DNA of 64,000 nucleotides from Chalara sp. BL73 (lineage: Eukaryota > Ascomycota > Leotiomycetes > Helotiales). The notes under the pieces are model-generated. The model was not told where the DNA came from, searched no databases, and saw only the letters and a list, made by a program, of their open reading frames with translations. This document shows positions 10,858 through 23,269 of this stretch, piece after piece. The DNA lies in assembly GCA_918026815.1 (NCBI GenBank), contig CAKJVC010000182.1:620001-684000 (forward strand), written 5' to 3'. Numbering within the stretch: position 1 is the first letter of the stretch; every line of letters begins with the position of its first letter. Made by a program: the position numbers and the translations under genes.

Positions 10858-13338
10858 ATGCCAAGTACGCGTGCCCCCAACACCTTTCAAGAGATAGGAG
10901 CCCCTCAAAATGCCACAAGAAGGCGTGCAAATGCTAAACATGCTCATAACAATCTCCCGTATGTTCCTGCAGTCTCGCTCGCATATACGATCATTAGGGA
11001 GTCTCGTAGAGGCGGAAGGCTTCGACCATTACTTACAACACCCACGAAAGAAATACCAACGCCAGCCCAAGGCTTATGTCTTTGGTGCACTAACCGCCTT
11101 CACCGCCTAGACCAGAAATATTTTCACAGTCGCCATTTCATGGACATTAGAGCATATAAAGACATGCGCAGAGACGCCAAAGGAGGCTGCCACATCTGTT
11201 GTCTTCTTTTCGCTGGTGTGACTGCGGCGTTTGGGCAGATAGAAAAAGAGGATTGGCATATTGAGACAAGTCTTGTCATGGATGCTGACATATTGAAGTT
11301 TACTCCTGTGATTAATGTATGGGACCGTGAAGTCGAGGATCGAAAGACTTTCCAATTTTGTTCTCCGCAAGGTAAATGGTCTTAAGCTTCTTGAATAACA
11401 GCAACTTTTCTTTAGTTAGACAAGTCAATGCTTTAAGCACAATTTACAAATGCGAAATCGCTTTTCTAACGTCATTCTAGGAGATCCTCATTTCAAAGAA
11501 GGCTCAAAATTTGTGACGGTTGATCGCGGCTTTATGCCTACGCCTCTAAACTCTCTAGCCATCCCAAAAGAAGTCGTAGCGGACATGAGAGTAGATGAAT
11601 GCGTCAATATAGCGAGCCAATGGATTTCGAAGTGTCGTGAGGGTCATCGAGCTTGCCGGCGACAGCAGTTGTCTCGACTTCCCACTCGAGTCATTGATGT
11701 TGGGTTAGATCACCAAGACTGTCCAAAACTTTTGGAATGTGATGCTAAAAGTGGTCGCTATATTGCTCTAAGTCATTGTTGGGGTAGTGGACGGCATTTC
11801 ACAACCGAGACAACAAATATTAACGAGCGAATGAAGGGCATGAGGTGGGAATTGCTACCGAAGACTTTTCAAGACGCTATATCCATAACGCGGAAATTGA
11901 AGATTCGCTACCTGTGGATAGATTCCTTGTGTATCCTCCAAAATGATAGGTAGCTATTCTCTCCCATTATTGTCTATATTTTGAAAAACTCTTTTGACCG
12001 TGGTATAGCGCCGATTGGGACAAGGAGCTCTCCAAAATGAGTGATATATACAAGAACTCATACCTCACCATAGCAGCAGTTTCGGCGGGGAATGACCAAG
12101 CAGGCTTCCTTGGCTCGAAACTATGGCACCTCCCCATTTCTTTACCTCCACTTAAAAACTTCTGTTCAGACGTAAAAATTTGGCAAGCAATGGACTATCG
12201 AGAGTATGGCACGACCAAAGAGCCTTTGGAAAGTAGAGCTTGGGCTTTTCAGGAGCGACTTGTTACCCAACGGGTTCTATTTTTTGGTTCAAAGCAGATG
12301 AGATGGGAATGCAACAGCTCAACATGGTCGGAAGTGAAGGATTATGATATAGGAAGTAGTGGTAGAGAGCTTTACTACAACACTCTCCGCCCTCACGTGC
12401 ATCCGCCTCCCAAATCGAGAAAAAGCAGTACGTTGGTGGGTACCTCAGAGGAGCCCGAAATAGATTTGGCGTTTTATCGTTCCCAAATATACCATTGGTG
12501 GCGCACATATATTATCGGAACCTACGCTAACCTGCAGATTACGAAAGAAGAAGACCGCCTTCCTGCCTTGTCGGCCATCGCAAATGATGTCAATCTAGAA
12601 ATCCAGGATGTATATTTGGCGGGGCTATGGAAACAGGATCTTCTCCTTGGGCTTATCTGGCTCTCATCTTCTAAACCAAACTGGCCGCAAGTCGATAATA
12701 CTTTAGAGACCATCTATGCTGAGCCTGGATACCTCCCGAAAAAGTATCGTGCTCCATCATGGTCCTGGGCATCTATTGAGTCTAATGCCTTAGGATACTC
12801 GAGCGATAGAATTATGAAAGGCCAGGAGAAGTTTACAGCTCAGATCCTAGAAGCGGAGTGCCAAGTGTCGGAAATCAACACAACGGGTGAAGTCAGCGGA
12901 GGCTTCATCCGCCTTTCAGCTCGTTGGTTTCCTGCCAAGCTGCACGTAGCCGCCGTTAAGGGCATGCAAATTCGATATGCAATCAAACGTTCCCATGCGG
13001 CCATTCCAGCCTACGACACTCCTGGCTCCGAAGTCTTCTGGCCAGACACACCCATTATTAAAGAGCCGCGTTCTCAATCTAATCGCGATAAAGCTTTTGA
13101 AGCATCGGTCCAGCGAAGTACATTAACCTCGGAATATAGCTGTCCAGTCAGATTAGGAGCGGTTTCATGCGTCATGATTGCCACATTAGATTCTGGCTTC
13201 GTTGCATTCCTGGTCCTCGGCCGAGCATCCGGAAGAACTGGTGCTTTTGAGAGACTAGGCGTTTTCAGGATCCACCATGGATTCTTGCCTGACGGCTGGT
13301 ACGACTCTCTGAGTGCCAAAGAGTTCTTGATTGTCTAA
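10858..13338 (+). CDS. HET-domain protein (heterokaryon-incompatibility type, 770 aa)
   Basis: Three exons: 10858-11371, 11481-11949 and 12009-13338. Intron 1 (109 bp) and intron 2 (59 bp) are canonical and restore one frame of 771 codons including the stop. The HET domain spans about residues 245-360, with its hallmark blocks YIALSHCWG, YLWIDSLCILQND and the DIYKNSYLTIAAVSA stretch that crosses into exon 3. An N-terminal Cys pattern (GGCHICCLLF) is common ahead of HET domains. The C-terminal half has the usual RAWAFQERL and PSWSWASIES blocks. HET domains mediate non-self recognition cell death in fungi; the partner cannot be read from sequence. The N-terminal 60-70 residues are the least certain, since a later ATG (11141) could be used. 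Confidence 0.88.
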
Positions 13339-14629
13339 AGTAGCTCTGAGTGTGTTGCAATAACAGGTGCCACTTTCCCCTCTCAAATCTGCAACCCATA
13401 AGAGATCGACTAGGAAATGTAACGCCAAATTCCCTCTCCCCTCTGGACTTCAGTGAATGCTCTCTTACTTATATACCATATTGTGCTTTTTACTTCTTTG
13501 CTCATTACATGATTGCCTGATCATAAATCATTTCCCTTTCAAAGTAAACCCTGAAGCTCCATATCGCTCTTGAAGAATGGCGAGTATTTACGATATTGCA
13601 AAAGGATGATGCAGTGGGAGCCTCTCCCTAGGCTAAGGCTTTTCTGTGTCACTCTAAATTGCATGCTATTTAACTCTAATGTCTGAAGGTCTCATCTCTT
13701 ATGGTAAATTTTCCTGTCGCGTCTTGATCTGCTGTTCTTACTATCTCTGTTGCCACCTCCTGTCACATATTTTTATGGTAAATTAACATATCATACATGG
13801 GTTTCAGCAAGCAAAGGACGAAGGGATCGATCTTGGCAGCTGGCGGAAGCAAGAGAGTTCTTGTAGAGCTCGGCTGCTAATACTTGGTCGAGGTTTGCGT
13901 GTGCCACCTCAAGGGATTTATTCTTAAGATCTACGCGGTTGAGTTTTGCCTGGTAGTCGATATTATCTGAAGCAGTTTATTTTACTTCAACTTGTAACAT
14001 GGCGGGCTTTTATATGTTTTATCTCTACAGCCTGTTCAACGAAACTTCGTGAAAGGTATCTCCACCATTAATCCAAAAAGAAACTCGCGTTCATCTTGAG
14101 ATGTTGTATTTTGGCTCTGCTAATCTATTTAAAAGCCCTGCCACTCGCTCATTCCTTCTTCAGAGTGTCAGATGACTTGTATTCGAGGAGAACCGTGGAG
14201 GAGGGGAATTTGCGATGTCAGAGGGGTTAGTGAATATACTATGTCCCTTTTGATGTGTGTTGAAATCATCCGAAATCGAGATCCATACTCACTTTAGATG
14301 AGTAGATGCTCGAAATGTTGATAAACCATAAATCCGGCTTGAGCATTCCATGAGACGTATCTAAGATTACATGTGACTTGAGTTACTAAGACGTTTTTTA
14401 GATGGAGTAATGTAGAGTATAACAAGAGCACCTGAGTAGGCGGCCATGATATAACCAAAAAGATAAGGAATTGTAGCAACAAGAAAGTAACAAGACTATG
14501 CCAAAGAGTATACCAAAGGATGAATTAGCCGAGTTCGTGCTAATGACTGTAAGAAAAGGTTATTGCAGTGTAGGATCGCATCCCTGACGCTTCATTGCAA
14601 GTGCACCCTGACCTCGAGTCTCTGGGTGA
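13339..14629. other. Intergenic region between convergent genes
   Basis: About 1.3 kb between the 3' ends of the HET gene (plus) and the next minus-strand gene. It is AT-rich and I see no gene, repeat or RNA structure. Confidence 0.45.
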
Positions 14630-15532
14630 TCAGCCACTGTTGGTTATTTTCCGTACAAGAACGGTAAGGTAACTGGCCATCCCCAATCGCTTATCCACAA
14701 ATTCCTTTACATCATAGAATCTGCGTCCCTCCGCTAGACCTTTACCTTCTTCCGTCCACTCCTCCAGCGGGGGATAGGGCGGCTTGTTGAAAACCAGACG
14801 AAATTCGTTCAGATGGGGCCGAAAGAAAAAGCCCTGCGAATCCCTCTCTGAGGCGGTATCGTGTTGGTAAGCGGGATCCATGAAGTGGCCGTGCTCCAGA
14901 CGAATTGTATAATTCTTAGGTAGAAATACTGCGTCCGTAAGGAATCTCTCGTTGAATCCAGGAAGCAGCTGTGTGCATCCAGGGTGGATTCTTCTCGTGA
15001 GTGTTAGTTCGATGTTGAACTGGCCTAGTAGCGTCCCTTTGGGATGTTTGTTTTTGCTGAGGTCGGCGATAGTGTCTAGCGGCTCTGGACTAGTGAGCAT
15101 CCACTCGAACTCGGCAGCAATATAGGCTGGTATCTGGGCTCCAGCTACTAGCTTCGGTCTGGTCAGTAGCAACCCAGACTCATTCTAGACAAAACACTTA
15201 GAGGGGTTGGAGAAAACTTACTCCGCCAGTGCCTTCTCGTTGAAACTTATTGAGCTGGTACCGTAATAATCCCAGCGCCACTGGTCAGGGCTACACAAGA
15301 TTGAAAGGGTAGTGTCTTCTGCGTTGCTGGGCCTGTTGATCGTCATGTGTATGTGTAACGTGCCTTGGTCGTTGAACAAATAATGGATATTTTTGGAGCA
15401 GCTACAGCGGGAGTTGTGGTCTACGTTAATCGCTCTAGTTCTCAAATGTAGTACCTGACGACTCTTTGCGTTTGTTGGTGTTGACAGTTTGCAGGTTGGA
15501 GTATACTTTGAAGTAGAAGTCAGAGTTGGCAT
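14630..15532 (-). CDS. Unrecognised two-exon protein (279 aa)
   Basis: Exon 1 is 15532-15222 and exon 2 is 15158-14630. The intron (15159-15221, 63 bp, GTAAGT donor, CCAG acceptor) is the only acceptor nearby that keeps the frame: exon 1 ends ...NEKALA and exon 2 begins with PKLVAGAQIPAYIA. The N-terminal half contains a Ser/Thr-rich start and Cys/His residues; the C-terminal half has an aromatic and proline-rich segment (PHLNEFRLVFNKPPYPPLEEW). No signal peptide or membrane segment is visible and I recognise no family. The first exon might begin further upstream through another intron. Confidence 0.6.
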
Positions 15533-16420
15533 TCGCTAAGCCTTACTAAGCCTTAGGTGGTGTAGAAGTACGGTAAAATATTGTTACCACAACAGGCTGC
15601 AGCCAGTCACCGGCGGAAATCGATACTGATATGTAGGGCAGAAGGAGTCGGGGTAGGATATTGCAAAGTTCCGGCTTAAAGGCCCTTACATATCCCAAGT
15701 CACATTGTCGTATTGCAAATTCACAGGCACTAACTCTATACAGGAATCCACGAAGCACCGGGCTCCCCCATTTATCCTGGCTTGAGTTCACCCCCGGACC
15801 CTTGAATGATGCTATACCAAATAATTGATTCTTAAGTGGCATTTCCAGGTCAAGTATGGTGCCTTGCAACAAGGCAATAACGATGTTATTTATTGTTTGC
15901 GAAAACTTCCCATGCCAAGTTCATCACCTTTTTGCATCAAAATCCCAGATTTAAGTATTCGAGTCCCCATGAAAGGTGGTTCCTTTTTTTTGCTACACGA
16001 TGGTGGCGGTGATGATCTTATGCAGATGTCATCGTCAAGAGAAATCGGACATTTTGGTTTTCTGAACTTTAAGAATATAAGAAAAGGAATAGATTCACCT
16101 GTTGCTCAAGCTCTCTCCGTATTCCAGTTTCACACCATTCGGTACTCATTAATTCGATCAAGCTCTTGATTTCCTTCACCTGTACATCAGTTTTCAAGCT
16201 CTGCTACCTTACTGGGGGATCTAGCTTAGAAGCCTCCGTTGTCTCAGTTTTCCAAAACATGTGCGAAACTGATTCAAGATTACAAAAGACACCCAAAAAA
16301 TTGACGAAAAATCACTCTTGCTAGGTATTCATTCGTGCTTTTGAATGTCTCAAATATTTTGACCCTTGTATAACTACTTATTAGCTTAGAGACTTAGACT
16401 TTACGGTCAAACATATCAAG
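15533..16420. other. Intergenic region
   Basis: Open stretches of about 100 codons occur on both strands, but they begin at non-ATG codons and look like chance. It probably holds the promoters of the gene on each side. Confidence 0.35.
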
Positions 16421-17083
16421 ATGATCTTCACAAGCACCGTTGTTAAGTGCATCGCTCTGGCCTTTGCGGGCATTTCATTGGCTAACCCTGTTGACCTAGA
16501 GCGGCGCAACAATACTATTATCGTTGGCTACAGAACTGTATCCAAGGCTGGCTGCTACTTCACTTCCCAACAAGCTTTGCCAGACTTTACCTATGGGGCT
16601 GAAACTCCTAAATAGGCTGAAACAAAAACCATCAACAAGGCCAGGACACTTGCCTATCGCGGGAAAAAACTCACAGGCGGTCAGCAGATCAGCAAAGGGA
16701 TATATCTCTCACCTGGAATGGGGCAATAGAAAGTGCAAACTGGTAGCGAGTCTGTCAAACCTCTTTCAACCTTGCAAACTATATCAGAACTAACGCGCAC
16801 TGCAGATGGTATATTATTAAAGCTAACAAGGGCAAGGTCAGTACAGCAAAGAGAGCACAGATCAAAGCCAGCGCTCGGTGGAAAGAAGATAGAGTTGCGG
16901 CGGAGATTTATGTAATTTCAAGGACGCGGGAAACTCGAAGAAGTTATGCGTTTACCTAAGGCTGATGGATGTATCTTCCACCAGCTGGTTATCCACAGGG
17001 CCTTGGCTCTCGGGAATCCTCTCAGAATCGAGGCCGGATGTAGGCCAGAGAAGGACTGGAAGGGCAAAGACACCTACTATTGA
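16421..17083 (+). pseudogene. Broken secreted-protein gene
   Basis: It starts with a good signal peptide (MIFTSTVVKCIALAFAGISL, then an AN-P-like cleavage region and an ERR processing-like site). The mature N-terminus (NNTIIVGYRTVSKA) resembles a family of small secreted fungal proteins whose function I cannot assign. The frame is interrupted by a stop at 16613-16615, continues in the same frame to another stop about 16725-16727, then coding-like sequence moves to other frames with a final block ending at the TGA about 17081-17083. The first stop might be bypassed by an intron, but no GT donor is available there. At least two later frame changes remain, so I call it a pseudogene. Confidence 0.6.
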
Positions 17084-17474
17084 CCGCAAGCTCCTGTTTA
17101 AGAACAATATTAAAGGTGATCCCTAGCATGCCATCAGCGTAGGCCTCTCAAAAGTCCCCGAACCTGCGTAAGTCAAACCCGAAAAGCATACAATTCCTAC
17201 TATCCCAAAGTACCTGGATTTCCCAAGGTTTGGGATAAGTTCACTTGAGACCCTGATTTCGTTAGGCGCATGTAGAGCATTTAGTCTGATTTTTGAACGC
17301 ACCAAACGGCATAAATGTGGGTATCTGAAAGCTGGCTGGTAAGTCATTATTAGGTTATGACTTACCAGCCTGGGAGGCATATACAACTTATTCGCTATAG
17401 CTGTAAACATCTTAAATTAAACTAGAAGTAAAACGGCGTTTTGAGGTGTCTCTTTAAAGGGCACCGGTAAATGG
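17084..17474. other. Short intergenic region with a perfect hairpin
   Basis: No gene. It contains the 14-bp inverted repeat at 17334-17370, listed separately, close to the 3' end of the minus-strand gene that follows. Confidence 0.4.
17334..17370. repeat. Perfect 14-bp inverted repeat, 9-nt loop
   Basis: GGCTGGTAAGTCAT at 17334-17347 is exactly complementary to ATGACTTACCAGCC at 17357-17370. It lies about 105 bp beyond the stop codon of the PD-(D/E)XK-like gene, where it could be transcribed as a hairpin in the 3' UTR. It could also be a trace of a small inverted-repeat element. Confidence 0.8.
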
Positions 17475-20400
17475 TCACGCACCGTAGTATGGATCGTCTC
17501 TACGAGTAGACAACGGAGAAGGTCCTAACCGTATTATGGGCTGCGGATCAACAATCTCACCTGCTTCTTTGCGCCGCCGCTTTTCCTCTTTGCCCGATTC
17601 CCTATATAATTTGTGTCTGGCAAACCTTCCAAACTCTTTCCTGAGTTTTACCTCCTGGTCCGCTTTAGCCCACGTCTTGCCTTCCCTCAAGAAATATAAT
17701 AATAACTGGAGATTATCCCAGCAATATTCTATACCCTTCTTTTCTGCTGCGGCCGAGATAGGATTGGCCTTCAATTCATTTACCCAGTCCGCAATATCTA
17801 TATTTTCATTGTCACTGATAGGCCAGTATGAAAGTGGAATATTCCAGATAGTGTCTCCGGCAGACATATAATACTCGAAGCTTGACGGGATCGGGTGGCG
17901 GATTGTGTGATATACATATCCACTCTGAAGGAGGTCTTCCACAATCACTGCAAGCCCCACATCGTCTATTAACTCAGGAATATTACCAATTGCAAAAAGA
18001 CAGACATCATTTCTGTCATCACTGCCGTCCATCAAGTTCAAGGATACGACGAGGTTGAGTCCATATGCTGAGAAGATGTCATGACTCGATGCGGTCATGT
18101 GATGCTGCTTCTCATCATATTTACGACTGTGAAGGCACCTTTCACACAGGCTTTCATCATGAAAATCTATTTCGGAAGCACGTCCTATTCTTTCCGAAAT
18201 TCGGATGAAAGATGAATCTTTAGGTTCAGGCACTTGATCCTCAGGATAGCGTTCTTTGGACCAATGGTTCCGCTGCTCAGGGGGAAGCCTAAACACTTTT
18301 CTGGGGGTGCGGGATTTAGTCCTCTCTTTCCTCTTGCTGATTTTGTGAAATCTTTGGATAATCCAGGACAACCTGGACTGTCTAATATGTGTAAAGCCCA
18401 AGGCTTCAACTGGTGGAGTGTAGTCGTTGCGTTTCCGCTCTGGCAGACAGTACAGAGACAGATGTGTGCAAGCTATCGCTGCGATAAACAGTTGGGTTGG
18501 AGAGCCACAGCTGAGGCATTCAAGAGTCCTAGTGAAAATATTTTTGCTGGATAAGCGTCCAGCCTTTGGTACTAATTTCTTCCCAGGATGTTGAATTTTG
18601 AAGTTGGCGTATTTGACTATAATCTCGAATGCTGCTTCCGACACAGCCAGATACGTTATTTCTCGAACAATGGTCCATAATGTATTCATGAATATCCTCA
18701 TCTCGATTAAGACATAGAATTTAGAGGAGGTTGAAGACTCTGAGGTCTCACCTGCGGCTCGTAATTTTCCAGTCCAGGCTTCTTCCAGGTCGTCCAGGTC
18801 ATCACCTGTAAGCAGAAATAATTCATCCCACTTTGAAAGGAAGTTTAGAAGCTGTCTGGCTGGTTCTTCACCTCCTGATAATTGCAAAAGCCTTATCACA
18901 TTTTGATCTGTGATGTACAGACCTTTTATGCGTGATTCCACAAGGGCTGCAGAATGCAGTGTGCCAAGTTTTGTATTAGGCATAGGTAGAGGTAACAAAC
19001 TCTGGTGGTTTAGAATAGGAGGAATATTTCGCTCTCTTGAGTCTTGGTCAAAGTCAAGTGCAGTAACAGTACTTGGTGGAGCCTGGATCCAATTTGATAT
19101 GTTTCTTCGCATAGAAACAATGTCGCTATCATCGGTCAAACTGATTTGATCAAAGGCACATCCAGTCACAATTGATTTCAGTTGTCTTAAAATAGAAGGT
19201 CGATATATGTCCCGAGCCCAGTCAAAAATGTAGTCCACGATAAGAAGGAGCTGCAGGGAATCATCTTTAGACATTATGGAGCCACCCCAAAGGTGGAAAA
19301 TGTTCTGGTATCAATTAGCAAAGTAACGAATAGCCAAATATTAAAAGATATGCAAGTAAAATCTACTAAAAAAACAGGCGTCCATCGTGCGTCTAGAAAT
19401 GTTAGACGACACCAATGACCGACGTTTCATTCAGGTCAATCGGGTGTTGAGTGGTACAAGGAAATCGGAGAAATAATACATATCCAGTAGGCTGACCATT
19501 TGAGAGGCAACATCCATATACCCGCCAGGCATCGCCCCGATTTGCAAAAAACCATACTAAGGCCCCATCCGCTATGTGACCGTCGATTGCTCGGGCCAGT
19601 AAATCTTCCTGTAGTTTAAGAAGGGCAAAAATTGGGAAAGCCGTTTGTGTTTGTATGTCATTGAAGCCATTTGAACTTTTTTCGGATTTGGCTTCCAAGA
19701 TTAGAAAAGGGAAAAGCAATGGCTCAACTCCGTCCTTGAAGGGGCACGTCCTCACAATTTCCCCGAGAGTGGCATCAGGGTCGTTCGAAATTGTTCTTGG
19801 CAAAGTCGCTGATAAGAGCCTTTCGAAGTTGTTGGTCATTTGCAGTCCATAAACTCGATCTGGCTCTTGTTTTGGTAAATGTGATCGCAAAAGAGGATCA
19901 TGAATGATTACTTCCTGCGTCCGGTCATCGAACAGGGGGTTGGTACCAATTTCATAGCTGTGCATGAGTTAGTAGAGTACGTCATGATTTTGTGAGAGCT
20001 ACATACTAATCCTGAGGACGATCATTGGGTGGACAAGTGCACGGTTTACGATTTTTCCTTCGCTTTTCCAAGTTTCCCACAACATCATCAGACTCGTTAA
20101 TACAGGCTTCAACCTCCGAACGCCAAATCCTTGCACGACATTTTGGGCTATATATGGATCAGCCCAGACTACATAGAACATTAGCAATCCATCTCACCAA
20201 GCAACTTCAACACTAAATCTTCGAAGAACATCATTCTCCAAACCGAACCTCCAACCAGCCTCGTTTCGTTGCTGGTTAAAGAGTTGAGTAGCACGTTTAG
20301 CCAACCATTCTGCACGATGCTTCGTTTGTTCCCTCCATGGCTCATCATTAGATCGTATATCTATATTAGCACAGAAATTATCGAATCTTTGATCACCAAT

Positions 20401-20523
20401 CCTGCGAATACTCTGGAAAGCGTTCTGGTGTGCTGAAGGCCATTGCTCTGTATCTGAAATCGACTTGAATGTTATTCTATATCGCTTGGCGAGTCTCCGA
20501 TAGTCTTGATCTATGTCCGCCAT
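17475..20523 (-). CDS. Four-exon protein with PD-(D/E)XK nuclease-like motif (948 aa)
   Basis: Exons, 5' to 3': 20523-20198, 20147-20007, 19957-19408 and 19304-17475. The introns (50, 49 and 103 bp) restore a single frame of 949 codons. Intron 1 uses GTGAGA and TATAG; intron 2 uses GTATGT, CTAAC and ACAG; intron 3 has a weaker GTCTAA donor. Exon 2 opens with a CPKC motif and ends in a Lys/Arg-rich patch that could be a nuclear signal. In exon 3 (about residues 230-260) an Asp (FKDG) precedes the strand PFLILEAKSE, followed by a helix with Gln (NDIQTQTAF). This D...E-x-K...Q order is that of the PD-(D/E)XK nuclease superfamily. The long C-terminal region is mostly helical and unrecognised. Similar proteins exist in related fungi as hypotheticals, to my recollection. 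Nuclease activity is an inference. Confidence 0.72.
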
Positions 20524-21912
20524 AAGGAATAGTACTTATGCTATGACTCCGTGATAAGGAAGTGGATGCAGTGTTATATTTCTTCTGCCTAGTGGCTACC
20601 GAAACGTTAGCCCCTTGAATGTTTCAGGTCCTTGCAGATTCAAACAATTATAATAATAGGCGAGATTTTTAGTAGAGAAAATCAACATTTGTGAAACAGG
20701 CGTAATCTTGATAGAAGGGCCGTGAGAAAACCATTGTGAAACGGCCAAGCCTATTGGCCAGATTTGGCTTAGTAGATCTTGGCGTCAGGACCCTATTTTC
20801 ATCACACTTGATAGTTGATTCTGTAGCTCTAGGATCAAATTTGTATGCCCTATTCTACAACCTATTCTGTGATAAGATCACCTATAATCTATCCATTTGA
20901 CAACCACCCTTTAGGAAAGGATTTTGCCCCCCCCACGGCTGTGCCGCACCACGTGACATAACGAATGACCTTGATATTGTCAGGAATTGGCTTACGTAAT
21001 AGGCCAAGGAACAGGGAAATCTCTTACAGGTCTACAACGTAGATACAGATCATACAATACAAGCACTCAACAACCCGTAATCTATCGACGTGATACCTCT
21101 CTCAATATCATATTTCTGACAGATATACCTCCTTCTCCTATTGTCATGTATATTGGTACCCATGATTATTTACTCATGTGACACATCGACACATACACCA
21201 ATCTCCTTTGTACAAGTAGATAGTTTTTCTTCTTGTTTGTTCTTCTGGTAAATAGAGTACTGTATTGATTGATTCTACCCACACGGTACCTACATTTGCT
21301 TAGTGTCCTTGTTTATATACATTGTAAGTTCAGTATGTAAAGGACTTTTGATAATAGCTGTTGTAGTTATATGGAAATTTTATAACAATACTATTTAAAT
21401 AATAGTTATGGAAATATCTAGTTTCTATGATTACGACCGTAAAAGCTTTAAAATTCTTTCTTAGTTTGGTGTAATTGTTAGAAGCAAAGAGAGAGACGGG
21501 GAAGCAACAGAGGTGCAATTAGTAATAGCCTCGGTTAAAGATTGTTTAGCAGGGAAAAAAATGAAAACAAAGGAAAAAGGACAAGATTTTGTTGTGTCAA
21601 TTGGATACTATTTGTTACCTTTCAATTCCCTGTTTATCTGTAGGCTCTATACCTGCATCTAACAGTAATACTTAATCTACGTTCTTAAGAACATAATTCT
21701 GATGTTCGTTGTTTAAAAGAATTGGTAAATATACAATAGTAATAGATTTTAAACTTTTAGGTGGGCAGAAGGTAGATAGAGCCGGCTAGCCTGAGCAAAA
21801 GCGACACAATTTGTGTGAGCATGAAGGTTAGTGTAAGAGGAAGCATCAAGATATGGACTAAAAGGCATGGCAGTCCTGTAGGAGATCTACGGTAACTATA
21901 TACACTGAAAAG

Positions 21913-21956
21913 TAACTACTATAGGAGCCGGCGCGTATCCGGTGCTCCTGTAGTTA
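21913..21956. repeat. Imperfect inverted repeat, GC-rich loop
   Basis: TAACTACTATAGGAGC (21913-21928) pairs with GCTCCTGTAGTTA (21944-21956), leaving a three-base bulge, around a GC-rich loop that itself has CGG/CCG ends. It stands out in the AT-rich surroundings. Confidence 0.55.
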
Positions 21957-22780
21957 GCCAGTGGTATTACAGATACGACCGCTCGGAGGACCTTTTTGTC
22001 ACTGCCCACAATCCATTCCAAATTCCCTTGGTGATCTTTAAACTCACAACCAACACCAGAGGCGCAAATCCGTATTCAAAACATTACAGTGGTGAAGTCC
22101 ACTGAATTATGCTTGGCTCATCCTGGAAAATAGCACTATTTCCTGGACATTCCAAAGGTGCTGTAAAGTGCTCTTTGTAGATTCATTGCATATTCGTCTA
22201 GCATAAAAATGCGCTCCTTATTGACTAATCTACTGGATTTAAGGTTACTTTACAGCTTCCTTATAGTTTCTTGTCTCTGCCTATATACACCACTCACTGC
22301 GGATACACCTGAGCATTTTGCAGGAGTGTAGAGGAGAAATCAAGGTGGAACAGCATCTTGTAATGCGTTCAGTTCTTCACGGTAGACAAATAATGAAAAC
22401 TGACTACCCGTCAAGCTCTGGTTGTCCCTAATGCTGCGCTGCGGGGCTGTCTGGTCCAGAATGCACTTGATACAATTCAATTTTAGCATCCAGGATTTTT
22501 TGGAGCACATTCCTCACCATAAAGTCAAAATCAATCCCTACAACTTAAAAGTACTTACTGGTCAAAATTTGTTAAAAGGAGTTCGTTCTGGCAGTTTGAA
22601 AACTCCACTTATCTACCACTTCTCGTAAACAATGTTGTTTAAAATAGAGAAAAGGAGTCACGTGGCCTTCAGAGAGTATAGGGCAAAGAAGTATCAATTG
22701 CTGAAGGTTATAGAACCTAAACTACAGGAGAGAATCCCCCTACTTATAGAGGTGTGATACCCACATGTCAACACACTGAT

Positions 22781-22810
22781 GCCTACAGGTGCCTACTGGT
22801 GCCTACAATA
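22781..22810 (+). repeat. Three tandem 10-bp units
   Basis: The units GCCTACAGGT, GCCTACTGGT and GCCTACAATA follow each other directly. Too short to assign to an element. Confidence 0.6.
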
Positions 22811-23269
22811 GACTTTAGGCATGGTCCTTAGACCTAACCTGCTCAACAAATGTATTACCAATTTATGCGAAAGCAAGACACCCCTCTTTTCCACCTTCTA
22901 AAATTTTATGATGCCATGTAGCTGTCCAAGTCAGGGTGTTCATTTTAGGCTATTTTGGTTAGAGTTGCAACACCATCCCTAATTGTATCTGCCTCGTGTT
23001 TTGTGTCAGTATTTTGCAAATTCTACAACCAATTAACTCCTTTCAAACTTTACAGCGTACTCCGTTCTACAGACCTAGCCAGTTTTGGCAGTTAAAGAAA
23101 TACAAAATCTACCCTGCAAACAACCTTAGCTATACTCCCAGCTATGACCACTCTTGGAATAAACCCTGACCGGCTAGGTCACAATGTAGGAATGCCCAAT
23201 CTCGCTGTTAAAAAAGTTCTCAATCTGATTGATCTTTAGTCGTGCAGTGAAAAATTATATTCTGGGGCA

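Larger units (their letters stand above)
20524..23269. other. AT-rich gene desert with small repeats
   Basis: 2.7 kb without a supported gene. It contains a GC-rich imperfect inverted repeat at 21913-21956, three tandem 10-bp units at 22781-22810 and long AT tracts around 21330-21480 and 21700-21760. The composition suggests decayed repeat DNA. Confidence 0.5.

Noticed and set aside
15546..15872. Minus-strand 108-codon frame beside the 279-aa gene
   Set aside because: Starts at a non-ATG codon and cannot be joined in frame by a good intron.
16547..16615. A GC-AG intron that would remove the first stop of the secreted-protein pseudogene
   Set aside because: The donor (GCTGGC) lacks the GCAAGT consensus that such introns need, and later frame changes would remain.
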